This document shows, in pieces, positions 6,959 to 15,690 of a DNA stretch of 64,000 bases (the first letter of the stretch is position 1; each line of letters opens with the position of its first letter). The notes below the pieces were generated by a model. It searched no databases. It saw nothing but the letters and a program-made list of their open reading frames with translations, and was not told the origin of the DNA. Source of the stretch: Tissierella simiarum (GTDB lineage: Bacteria; Bacillota; Clostridia; Tissierellales; Tissierellaceae); assembly GCF_018917865.1 (NCBI RefSeq), contig NZ_JAHLPM010000001.1, forward strand, positions 248,001-312,000. Reading direction: 5' to 3'. The position numbers were made by a program, and so were the translations under genes.

Positions 6959-8962
6959 ATGGAAAACTTAAAGCTAGATGATTTTACTAAGTATAAGTTT
7001 CTATCGGGCATTAAACTTTCACCTAGTGGAAAAAGCGTTGGTTTTGTCCTTCATCACATGGATGTAGAGGAAAACAAATATCTATCTAACATATACGTTT
7101 ATGATGTAGAAAAAAAATCTTATTTAAAGCTAACTTCTCTAGATGAAGAAAGGTCTTTTATCTTCAAGGATCAAGATACTCTCTTATTTCCTGCAATAAG
7201 AGATAAGAAAGATAAGGATAGAAAGGAAAATGGAGAACTTTTCACCGTTTACTATGAAATTAGTCTAAATGGTGGGGAAGCTAATAAGTCTTTTGAAATT
7301 CCCCTTAGTGTAACTAGTCTTGAAATTCTAGACCAAAACACTCTGCTATTGACAGCTCTATATGATCACAATAGACCTAAATTAGAAGGTTTATCAGAGG
7401 AAGAAAAAAATAAAGTTATGAAAAAAATGAAAGAAGATAAAGATTATGAAGTATTAGACGAAATTCCGTTTTGGCTAAATGGTCAAGGTTTTACCAATAA
7501 GATAAGAAATAGACTATATTTATATAATATTAAAGAAAAAAAGATTACACCTATAACAGATGAATTTACTCATGTTGACAGCTATAAAATGAATGAAGAT
7601 AAATCTATGGTAGTAATAGTTACTTCGTCATTTACTGATAAAATGCAAACTAAGTCTGATTTACACCTTTACGATATAAGAAATAATTATCTAGAAAAGA
7701 TATCAGAACTAGAACCTTTCAGTTATACTTATGCAGACTTTTTAGGAGATAAGATTATATTTGCAGGTCACGATATGAAGTCATTTGGTATCAATGAGAA
7801 TCCTAGATTCTATTTAATGGATACCCAAGGATACAATACAATTAAAATTTCTAAGGAAGATTTTGATTATAGTATCTGGAACTCTGTAGGATCCGATTGC
7901 AGATATGGTGGAAATAGTTCAATGAAAGTAGATGGAGAATATTTATATTTTTCTACTACAGAATGGAATAGTTCCTACATAAACAGGATTGATAAAGAAG
8001 GAAATATTGAAAAGTTAACGGAAGGCAAAGGATCTATTGATGGTTTCGATGTACTTAACGGAAAAATTCATTTTATAGGATTGAGAGAACTAAAACTTCA
8101 AGAACTATATACTTTAGAGGAAAAAGAAGAAGTTCAACTTACTACATTTAATCAATGGATTACGGAAGAAAAGAAACTCTCTTCTCCTGAAAGACTAACC
8201 TTTGAAACTTCAGAAGGTATAGTTATAGAAGGTTGGATAATGAAGCCTGTAGATTTTAAAGAAGAAGAATCTTATCCAGCCATATTAAACATTCATGGTG
8301 GCCCTAAAACTGTTTATGGTGAAATTTTTTATCACGAAATGCAGTACTGGACTAACGAAGGTTATGCAGTATTTTTCTGTAATCCAAGAGGTAGTGATGG
8401 TAGAGGAAATGAGTTTGCTGATATTAGAGGGAAGTATGGAACCATTGATTATGAGGATTTAATGAAATTCACCGATTTAGTTATAGAGAAATATCCTTTT
8501 ATTGATAGAGAAAGAATCGGAGTCACTGGTGGATCTTATGGTGGGTTTATGACTAATTGGATTATTGGTCATACTAATAGATTCAAAGCTGCTGCTTCTC
8601 AAAGAAGTATTTCCAACTGGATTTCCAAATTTGGCACAACGGATATTGGATATTATTTTGTAGATGATCAGCAAAGTGCTACACCTTGGAGTGACTACGA
8701 AAAGTTGTGGTTTCATTCTCCAATGAAATATGCTGATAATGTAACTACTCCAACTTTATTTATCCACTCAGAAGAAGACTATCGCTGTTGGCTGCCAGAA
8801 GGTATTCAAATGTTCACTTCCTTAAAATATCATGGAGTGGAGTCAAGATTATGTATGTTTAGAGGAGAAAACCATGAGTTAAGTAGAAGTGGAAAACCAA
8901 AACATAGAATAAGAAGATTAGAAGAAATAACGAATTGGTTCAATAAATACTTAAAACCATAG
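6959..8962 (+). CDS. S9 family peptidase (acylaminoacyl/dipeptidyl peptidase type)
   Basis: A 667-aa serine peptidase of the prolyl oligopeptidase clan, probably cytosolic since no signal peptide is visible. The N-terminal half (about residues 1-400) is a beta-propeller that admits only short peptides. The C-terminal alpha/beta hydrolase has the nucleophile S526 in GGSYGG, D607 in SEEDYRC and H639 in GENHE, the full catalytic triad. It probably removes N-terminal dipeptides or acyl-amino acids. GGAGGG at 6947-6952 supports the ATG. It has its own promoter region (TATAAT at 6914-6919) and terminator, and lies next to a peptide-uptake operon, which suits a peptide-fermenting cell. Confidence 0.93.
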   Translation: MENLKLDDFTKYKFLSGIKLSPSGKSVGFVLHHMDVEENKYLSNIYVYDVEKKSYLKLTSLDEERSFIFKDQDTLLFPAIRDKKDKDRKENGELFTVYYEISLNGGEANKSFEIPLSVTSLEILDQNTLLLTALYDHNRPKLEGLSEEEKNKVMKKMKEDKDYEVLDEIPFWLNGQGFTNKIRNRLYLYNIKEKKITPITDEFTHVDSYKMNEDKSMVVIVTSSFTDKMQTKSDLHLYDIRNNYLEKISELEPFSYTYADFLGDKIIFAGHDMKSFGINENPRFYLMDTQGYNTIKISKEDFDYSIWNSVGSDCRYGGNSSMKVDGEYLYFSTTEWNSSYINRIDKEGNIEKLTEGKGSIDGFDVLNGKIHFIGLRELKLQELYTLEEKEEVQLTTFNQWITEEKKLSSPERLTFETSEGIVIEGWIMKPVDFKEEESYPAILNIHGGPKTVYGEIFYHEMQYWTNEGYAVFFCNPRGSDGRGNEFADIRGKYGTIDYEDLMKFTDLVIEKYPFIDRERIGVTGGSYGGFMTNWIIGHTNRFKAAASQRSISNWISKFGTTDIGYYFVDDQQSATPWSDYEKLWFHSPMKYADNVTTPTLFIHSEEDYRCWLPEGIQMFTSLKYHGVESRLCMFRGENHELSRSGKPKHRIRRLEEITNWFNKYLKP

Positions 8963-8989
8963 AGGGATATTCCCTCCATGGTTTTATTT
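8953..8989. terminator. Bidirectional terminator between S9 peptidase and pmbA
   Basis: AAAACCATAGAGGGA (8953-8967) pairs with TCCCTCCATGGTTTT (8971-8985) with one mismatch around a 3-nt loop. It is flanked by T-rich tails on both strands and overlaps the stop codons of both converging genes. Confidence 0.85.
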
Positions 8990-10336
8990 ACCTGCTATTG
9001 TTAAACTATTTATCTTTATTGAAGGGGAGTTAAAATAGTTCATATAAGGAAAAGAAGTTTTAACATCATTTCCTATAGCAGATATATCTTTTAACAAATT
9101 ATAGAAATTGCCTGCAATAGTTATTTGACTAATAGGTCTAGATATTTCTCCTTTCTCTATTAAAAACCCATTAGAAGAAAGAGAGAAATCACCTGACATA
9201 GGATTTACTCCAGCGTGTAAGCCTTGTATATCTGTAATGATGATCCCCTTTTCTATAGTATTTATCATATGATTTAAAGTTATATCTCCTGGTTCTATAT
9301 ACATATTAGTAGGTAAGACTCCTATAGATCCTTTATGAGATATCCTAAATCCATTTCCCGTAGATTCTAATCCCTCTTTTTCGGCAGTCCTATTATTGTG
9401 AAGAAAAGTATTCAATATACCTTTCTCTATTAGATACTTTGAATAAGTAATAGTCCCTTCATCATCAAAAGCTCTACATACCCTTCCATTACTCATAGAG
9501 GGATCTTCTACTATATTTAATATATCACTTCCAACTTTTTCACCTATCTTCTCTTTCATCAAGGACAGATTTCTCTGAACTATATCTCCAAGAAATATAG
9601 GAGAAAAAGCATTAAACAAATTAGCTGCTACATTGTTCCTAAGTATTACTTCATAATTTCTCGATTCTATAGAAGCTGCTCCTAACATATTTAAAGCATC
9701 AGAAACGCTTTCTTTAACTAATAAACTTTTATATCTATCTTCTAAAGTACTAAAATTAATATAGGAATTTCCTGTCTGTACGTCATCTCCATCTTTAGCT
9801 ACTACTGAAAGATTTATAAGTCCTGTGGTATGACTATCTTCTAATTCTAATCCTCTCGTGTTTTTAATAAATACAGTTTTAGTGCTTTCTACATATTCAC
9901 ATGAATCTACCGTTGTTATTCTAGTATCTAGACTAAAAGCTTCTTTCTCAATATCTTTTAAAAATTTTATTTTTTCTTCTTCCGTATACTTATCTAATCC
10001 GTTAGTTTTCTCTTTTAAATTTTTATATTGGTCATTTGGACTAGCTAGTACCTCTATATATTCACTTCCATTATTTTCTGCATATTCAATTAAATTATGA
10101 AGTACCTCTTCTAAAGAGGATTCTGTCATTTTTTCTGTATAAGAATATCCCATTTTATTTTTATATATGCCTCTTAAAGATAAGATTTCTTCCTTAGAAA
10201 CACTATATTCATCTAATTTTCCTTCATATATATTAAAATTCAAAGAAGAATTTTCTTCCATATAAACTTCCAAATCTTTAATATTATATTCTCTTCCCTT
10301 TTTAAATAACAGCTGAATTAATTCCTCTCTACCCAT
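8984..10336 (-). CDS. pmbA: PmbA/TldE-type metalloprotease subunit
   Basis: A 450-aa TldE/PmbA-family protein, partner of TldD. In E. coli the TldD-TldE heterodimer degrades unfolded peptides and trims modified peptides such as microcin precursors. This subunit lacks the HExxxH zinc motif, as expected for TldE. The C-terminal part holds the family pattern GDFSLSSNGFLIEKGEI (about residues 385-401). The start overlaps the tldD stop by one base (TAATG), so the two are translationally coupled. A terminator follows at once, making pmbA the last gene of the opp-tldD-pmbA run. Confidence 0.92.
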   Translation of the reverse strand: MGREELIQLLFKKGREYNIKDLEVYMEENSSLNFNIYEGKLDEYSVSKEEILSLRGIYKNKMGYSYTEKMTESSLEEVLHNLIEYAENNGSEYIEVLASPNDQYKNLKEKTNGLDKYTEEEKIKFLKDIEKEAFSLDTRITTVDSCEYVESTKTVFIKNTRGLELEDSHTTGLINLSVVAKDGDDVQTGNSYINFSTLEDRYKSLLVKESVSDALNMLGAASIESRNYEVILRNNVAANLFNAFSPIFLGDIVQRNLSLMKEKIGEKVGSDILNIVEDPSMSNGRVCRAFDDEGTITYSKYLIEKGILNTFLHNNRTAEKEGLESTGNGFRISHKGSIGVLPTNMYIEPGDITLNHMINTIEKGIIITDIQGLHAGVNPMSGDFSLSSNGFLIEKGEISRPISQITIAGNFYNLLKDISAIGNDVKTSFPYMNYFNSPSIKINSLTIAGK

Positions 10337-11724
10337 TATGCTTCCTCCCTTCCACCGACTGTCATTGATTTAACCCTAATGGTAGGTTGTCCAGCACCTA
10401 TGAATATGGCTCCACTAGTAGAAAAGCAATAACCCTGACCTATTTTTAAATTATTACCAACCATATCTACATCTTTAAGAATCTTACTTCCATTTCCTAT
10501 AAGAGTAGCACCTTTAACTGGTTTATATATCTTCCCGTTTTTTATTAAATAGGCTTCTGAAAGTGAGAAATTAAAATCACCAGTAGCAGGATTTACGGAA
10601 CCAGCATTTATATATTTTGCAAACAATCCATATTCTGTATTTGCTATAATTTCTTCTTTACTACTTTCTCCATTATCTATATAGGTATTAGTCATTCTTG
10701 ATGTTGGTGAAAATCTATAAGATTGTCTCCTTCCAGAGCCAGTAGCTTTCATATTCATTCTTCTTCCATTTAATTTATCTATAAGATATCCTTTTAAAAT
10801 GCCTTTTTCGATAAGGACATTTCTTTGAGTCTTGTTGCCTTCGTCATCTACACCAAGGGAACCCCAGTGATTGGTCATAGAACCATCATCAATTAAAGTG
10901 ACTACTTCCGAAGCAATTTTCTCCCCCATTTTGTTTGCAAAAACAGAAACTCCCTTAGCTACAGATGTGGCTTCAAGGCTATGACCACAAGCTTCATGAA
11001 ACATTAATCCTCCAAAGCCATTGTCTACTACAACTGGCATATTTCCTGCTGGACAATAATCAGCATAAAGCATGGTCTTAGCTATTCTAGCCGCTTCTCT
11101 TCCATATTCCTCAATATCTATAGTATCATAGAACTCTAACCCCATTAATGCTCCTGGCCCAACATACCCTGTTTCCATTTGTCCTAAATCTTCTGCTGCT
11201 ACGTTAATAAGCATTCTAGTTCTTACTCTCTTATCTTCTACAAAAACTCCCTCTGTATTGGCTACAAGTACATTTTGTTCTTGATCTAAATAATTGACAG
11301 TTACTTGAGATATTATATCATCATAAGATTTTGCCGCTGAAGTAGCTCTTTCCATAAGTTCTAACTTTCTTGATAGTGCTATTTTACTTGGTGCTAATTT
11401 ATGCTCATGAAGATTTGGTATTACCACTTTATCAAAGTTTATAATTATATTCTTTGGATTCTCCTTAATAGCTTTTGAAGCTTTTTTAGTAATTTTTATA
11501 AGGTTATCCTTGGATAAATCATTGGTATAGGCATATATACTATTTAATCCATTAAATATTCTAATACCTACTCCATAATCCCTGCCGCTCATACCCTTTT
11601 CAATATTCCCACCTACAGTAGATATTTCTGTAGTAAAATTATCTTCAATAAAAACTTCTGCAAAATCTCCGCCACTTGAAAGTGCTGCATATAATATATC
11701 TTCTATAATAGATTTATTTAGCAT
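10336..11724 (-). CDS. tldD: TldD metalloprotease subunit
   Basis: A 462-aa catalytic subunit of the TldD/TldE protease. The zinc motif HEACGH is at residues 243-248. The conserved C-terminal block with GDFNFSLSEAYLIKNGKI (about 402-419) is present. It starts 27 bases after oppF, with no hairpin between, so it is probably co-transcribed with the oligopeptide transporter. This suggests that imported peptides are hydrolysed by this pair, or that they are simply carried on a shared transcript. Confidence 0.94.
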   Translation of the reverse strand: MLNKSIIEDILYAALSSGGDFAEVFIEDNFTTEISTVGGNIEKGMSGRDYGVGIRIFNGLNSIYAYTNDLSKDNLIKITKKASKAIKENPKNIIINFDKVVIPNLHEHKLAPSKIALSRKLELMERATSAAKSYDDIISQVTVNYLDQEQNVLVANTEGVFVEDKRVRTRMLINVAAEDLGQMETGYVGPGALMGLEFYDTIDIEEYGREAARIAKTMLYADYCPAGNMPVVVDNGFGGLMFHEACGHSLEATSVAKGVSVFANKMGEKIASEVVTLIDDGSMTNHWGSLGVDDEGNKTQRNVLIEKGILKGYLIDKLNGRRMNMKATGSGRRQSYRFSPTSRMTNTYIDNGESSKEEIIANTEYGLFAKYINAGSVNPATGDFNFSLSEAYLIKNGKIYKPVKGATLIGNGSKILKDVDMVGNNLKIGQGYCFSTSGAIFIGAGQPTIRVKSMTVGGREEA

Positions 11725-11751
11725 ATATATCCCCCTTAATTTACCTTTTTT

Positions 11752-12708
11752 CTAAAACAAATGACATGCTACAAAATGATCTTTCCCTATTTCCTTTAAT
11801 TCTGGAGCTGATTCACTACAAATTTCCTTTGCATGGATACATCTTTTCCTAAATTTACATCCTTTAGGAGGATTAATTGGACTAGGAACTTCTCCGTTCA
11901 ATTTAATTCTTTCTCTTGTATCTTCTACTTCTGGATCTGGTATAGGTATAGCCGAGATTAATGCTTGAGTATAGGGATGAAGCGGTTTTTCATATAGAGC
12001 CTTGTTGCTAGCCAATTCTACAATAGAACCAAGATACATTACCCCTACTCTATCTGAAATATGCTTTACCATAGAAAGATCATGAGAAATAAATAAATAG
12101 GTTAAACCTAGTTCCCTCTGTAACTTAATGAGTAAATTAACAATTTGGGCTTGAATCGATACATCTAATGCAGAAATAGGTTCATCACATACTATAAATT
12201 CTGGCTCTACGGCTAAAGCTCTAGCTATGCCTATTCTCTGTCTTTGACCTCCTGATAACTCATGAGGAAATCTAGCACTGTGTTCACTATTTAATCCTAC
12301 TTTTCCAAGTAAATCATTAATCTTCTCTTGTCTTTCCTTTTGACTTAACTTTAAGTGAACGTCCATACCTTCTCCTATAATATCTCCTATAGTCATTCTA
12401 GGATCTAAAGAAGCATAAGGGTCTTGAAAAATAATTTGGGCTCTTTTCTTAAACTTTAACTTTTCCTCTCTGTTCATGGAGTGTACATCTTTATCATCAA
12501 AATATACATGTCCATCAGTAGCTTTATAAATACCTAAAACAGTTCTCCCACAAGTAGTTTTACCGCATCCAGATTCTCCTACCAAGCCAAGAGTTTCACC
12601 CTTTTTAATATTAAAAGTAACATCGTCTACAGCCTTTAAGGTTGCATTTTTTCCCACAGGAAAGTATTTCTTTAAATTAACTACTTCTATTAAGTTTTCC
12701 TTACTCAT
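11752..12708 (-). CDS. oppF: Oligopeptide ABC transporter ATPase OppF
   Basis: A 318-aa ATP-binding subunit. Walker A GESGCGKTT (about residues 42-50), Q-loop FQDPYASLDP, signature LSGGQRQR and Walker B FIVCDEP are present. The C-terminal oligo/dipeptide-permease extension carries the cysteine run CKFRKRC...C...C, which binds an iron-sulfur cluster in some relatives. I start it at the ATG 12708 because AGAGGTG stands 6 bases upstream; the GTG at 12717 lacks spacing. It overlaps oppD by 8 bases. It pairs with OppD to drive import. Confidence 0.95.
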   Translation of the reverse strand: MSKENLIEVVNLKKYFPVGKNATLKAVDDVTFNIKKGETLGLVGESGCGKTTCGRTVLGIYKATDGHVYFDDKDVHSMNREEKLKFKKRAQIIFQDPYASLDPRMTIGDIIGEGMDVHLKLSQKERQEKINDLLGKVGLNSEHSARFPHELSGGQRQRIGIARALAVEPEFIVCDEPISALDVSIQAQIVNLLIKLQRELGLTYLFISHDLSMVKHISDRVGVMYLGSIVELASNKALYEKPLHPYTQALISAIPIPDPEVEDTRERIKLNGEVPSPINPPKGCKFRKRCIHAKEICSESAPELKEIGKDHFVACHLF

Positions 12709-13726
12709 GTATTTCACCTCTCAATGCTTCTGGTCTTTCTACTTTGGGTGCAGAAGGATGTTGCAACCAGCAAGATAAACTATGGGTTTCTGTTAAACTT
12801 AATTCCTCAGGTCTTTCCTCTAAACATATTTCCATACAATGCTCACATCTAGAACTAAAAGGACAACCTTTTAGAGGAAGAATTAAATCTGGAGGTGTTC
12901 CTCCTAAGGAATAAAGTTCTTCTTTACTTTCTGTATTAAGTCTAGGTACTGAACTAAGAAGTGCCCAAGTATATGGGTGACGACTATTATAAAATATATC
13001 CTTTTTTGTACCTCTTTCAACTACTTGTCCAGCATACATTACTTGAATTTTATCTGCAAAGTTTGCAACAACACCTAAGTCATGGGTAACCAATATAATA
13101 GATGTATCAAACTTTTCTTTTAATTCACCGAGCAAATCTATAATTTGAGCCTGAATAGTAACATCAAGAGCTGTAGTAGGTTCATCTGCAATAAGTATCT
13201 TTGGATTACAAGATAAAGCTATTGCTATCATCACTCTTTGTCTCATTCCACCAGATAACTCATGAGGATATGCTTTAACTCTTTCAGCTGCATTTGGTAT
13301 ATTTACTATTTCAAGAAGTCTAATAGCCTCAGCTTCGGCTTCTTTTTTGTTCATCTTCTTGTGTATTTCTAAACTTTCCATAATCTGTTTTCCAACAGTC
13401 ATAGTAGGATTAAGAGATGTCATAGGATCTTGAAAGATCATACTTACATCTTCACCCCTAAAAGTACTCAATCTTTTCTTTTTCATTTCAACAACATTCT
13501 CACCATTAAACAGTATCTGTGAGCCTTTCTTTATTTCTGCTGGAGGCTCCTTTAATAGTCTCATTATTGCTTTTGCAGTTACTGTCTTTCCACAGCCAGA
13601 CTCTCCAACTAAAGCCAAGGTTTCACCTTTATTTAAGTCAAAGCTAATGCCTCTTACAGCTTTAACTTCACCAGCATAAGTATGAAAAGATACGTGTAAA
13701 TCCTTTACTTCTAATATTTTCTTCAT
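12701..13726 (-). CDS. oppD: Oligopeptide ABC transporter ATPase OppD
   Basis: A 341-aa ATP-binding subunit. Walker A GESGCGKTV (about residues 38-46), Q-loop FQDPMTSLNP, signature LSGGMRQR and Walker B ILIADEPTTA are all intact. The C-terminal extension has CPFSSRCEHCMEIC. The start has GGGAGGGATAATA ahead of the ATG. It lies 15 bases after oppC and overlaps oppF, in the usual order A-B-C-D-F. Confidence 0.95.
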   Translation of the reverse strand: MKKILEVKDLHVSFHTYAGEVKAVRGISFDLNKGETLALVGESGCGKTVTAKAIMRLLKEPPAEIKKGSQILFNGENVVEMKKKRLSTFRGEDVSMIFQDPMTSLNPTMTVGKQIMESLEIHKKMNKKEAEAEAIRLLEIVNIPNAAERVKAYPHELSGGMRQRVMIAIALSCNPKILIADEPTTALDVTIQAQIIDLLGELKEKFDTSIILVTHDLGVVANFADKIQVMYAGQVVERGTKKDIFYNSRHPYTWALLSSVPRLNTESKEELYSLGGTPPDLILPLKGCPFSSRCEHCMEICLEERPEELSLTETHSLSCWLQHPSAPKVERPEALRGEIHE

Positions 13727-13741
13727 TATTATCCCTCCCTA

Positions 13742-14665
13742 TTATTGACGTAGCTTTGGATCTAGAGCATCTCTAAGTCCATCACCTAAAAGCGTAAATG
13801 ACAACATGGTTAAAGCAATCATCAATGAAGGGAAAAATAATTGATGAGGGTAAAAAATAAAGTTTTGTTGTGCTGCTGATGCAAGAGCACCCCATGAAGT
13901 ACTTGGAGGTTGAACTCCTAATCCAATATAGGATAAAAATGTTTCAGCGAAAATATAACCTGGAATATCGAAAGTAATAGCCACTATTACTATTCCAAGA
14001 GAGTTTGGTATTAAATGTCTAGTAATTATCTTCCAAGGACTTACTCCCAATGCTTCCGCTGCCATTATATATTCCTGTTGCTTTAATTGGAGCATCTGCC
14101 CTCTAACTAGTCTTGCCATTCCACACCAGCCAGTCAATGTTAAAGATACGAGTAATGTACCTATGGATCTAGTTTCAGTAATAATAGATATTAAAATTAC
14201 TATGATTAAATAAGGAACACTCATCAGTATTTCTACGATTCTCATCATTATAGTATCTACTTTACCTCCAAAATAAGCAGCAACCGCTCCATAAATACTG
14301 CCTACTACGGTAGCAATAAGGGCACCAACAATACCAATAACCATGGATATTCTACCAGCTTGCCAAACCCTTGAAAATACATCTCGACCAAGCTCATCTG
14401 TTCCAAACCAGTGTTCACTATTAGGCTTTATATTAATTTTTGCAGGATTAATTTCTTCATAGGGAAAACCGCTTAAATATGGTCCTATTATTGTCATAAT
14501 CATTATTGTTAGTAAAATTATAATGGATAACATGGCTACTTTATTTGTTTTTAATCTTCTCCAAGCATCCTGCCAATAAGTCATTCTAGGTCTTGCTATT
14601 TGTTCCCCTGCTGAAATGTCTATACTGATTTTTTTAAATTTATCCTTTGAAATTCCTTCCATCAT
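13742..14665 (-). CDS. oppC: Oligopeptide ABC transporter permease OppC
   Basis: A 307-aa inner-membrane permease of the OppC/DppC type: a cytoplasmic N-terminus, one membrane span near residues 42-65, then the five-span permease core with the EAA loop (AAEALGVSPWKIITRHLIPNS, near residue 205). HWFGTDELGRDVFSRV is a hallmark of the family. AGGAGG stands 5 bases before the first of two consecutive ATGs; the second is equally possible. Confidence 0.95.
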   Translation of the reverse strand: MMEGISKDKFKKISIDISAGEQIARPRMTYWQDAWRRLKTNKVAMLSIIILLTIMIMTIIGPYLSGFPYEEINPAKINIKPNSEHWFGTDELGRDVFSRVWQAGRISMVIGIVGALIATVVGSIYGAVAAYFGGKVDTIMMRIVEILMSVPYLIIVILISIITETRSIGTLLVSLTLTGWCGMARLVRGQMLQLKQQEYIMAAEALGVSPWKIITRHLIPNSLGIVIVAITFDIPGYIFAETFLSYIGLGVQPPSTSWGALASAAQQNFIFYPHQLFFPSLMIALTMLSFTLLGDGLRDALDPKLRQ

Positions 14666-14674
14666 CTTAACCTC

Positions 14675-15610
14675 CTATTTACCTGACTTTGAAACCCTTA
14701 TTCTAGGATCCACTACCCCATAAAGTATATCTACTACTAATTGAGAAAATACGAATAATGTAGCATAGAAAATTGTAGTACCTATTATCATAGTATAATC
14801 CCTATCACTAATAGAGCTTACATAATAAAAGCCAAGTCCTGGTATCCCAAATATTCTTTCAATAACAAAGGAACCTGTAAATACGCCAGCTATTTGGGGT
14901 CCAAGTATAGTAATAGCAGGTAAAATAGCATTTCTAAGAACATGCTTCCTTACTACATTAAATGGGCTAACACCCTTTGCTTGAGCAGTAAGTATATAGT
15001 CTTGATTTATAACTTCTAATACGTTTGAACGCATATATCTAGCATAAGTAGCAATTGAGCCAAAACACATAGCAATGGTAGGAAGAATTGTATGCTTAAA
15101 TTTCCCCCAGCCTGTAGTAGGTAATAGCTCGAATCTAACAGTAAATAAATATTGTAATAAAGCGGCGATTATAAATACTGGTACAGTTACCCCTAAAATA
15201 GCAATAAACATGACTAAATAATCCGGCCATCTATTTCTATTTAGGGCAGCTATTATACCAAGAACAATTCCTATAGTAACTCCTATAACTATAGCTTGAA
15301 TACCTAGCCTACCAGATACTTTAGCATTTTTTAATATAGTTTCTGTAACAGATCTTCCTGGATACCTCAGAGATTCACCTAAGTCACCTTTAGTAATCAC
15401 ATTTTTCAAAAACTTACCATATTGTACTATAACAGGTTTATCTAGTCCATATTTTTCATAGTAATTCAATCTAATTTGTTCTGGTAACTTTTTAGCCATA
15501 TGAGCTAGTGGATCTCCTGGTATACTATGCATTAAAAAAAACGTTAATGTAGTGATAATAAACAAGGTTAAAAACATATATCCAATTCTCTTTAAAATAT
15601 ACCTACCCAT
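14675..15610 (-). CDS. oppB: Oligopeptide ABC transporter permease OppB
   Basis: A 311-aa permease with six predicted spans, the N-terminal block FFLMHSIPGDPL typical of OppB/DppB, and the EAA loop (TAQAKGVSPFNVVRKHVLRNA, about residues 203-223). It pairs with OppC to form the membrane channel. It starts after a strong hairpin that separates it from oppA (15638-15674). Confidence 0.95.
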   Translation of the reverse strand: MGRYILKRIGYMFLTLFIITTLTFFLMHSIPGDPLAHMAKKLPEQIRLNYYEKYGLDKPVIVQYGKFLKNVITKGDLGESLRYPGRSVTETILKNAKVSGRLGIQAIVIGVTIGIVLGIIAALNRNRWPDYLVMFIAILGVTVPVFIIAALLQYLFTVRFELLPTTGWGKFKHTILPTIAMCFGSIATYARYMRSNVLEVINQDYILTAQAKGVSPFNVVRKHVLRNAILPAITILGPQIAGVFTGSFVIERIFGIPGLGFYYVSSISDRDYTMIIGTTIFYATLFVFSQLVVDILYGVVDPRIRVSKSGK

Positions 15611-15637
15611 TGTAATTCTCCTTCCTAGGTCTTATAA

Positions 15638-15674
15638 GACAGCAGTTTGTAAACCAGGTTCACAAACTGCTGTC
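15638..15674 (-). repeat. Intercistronic hairpin between oppA and oppB
   Basis: A perfect 13-bp stem (GACAGCAGTTTGT at 15638-15650 and its complement at 15662-15674) with an 11-nt loop. No T run follows on the minus strand, so it is probably not a full terminator. Such hairpins often protect the upstream mRNA and keep the binding protein more abundant than the permeases. Confidence 0.75.
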
Positions 15675-15690
15675 CATTTTACAGTCCCTA

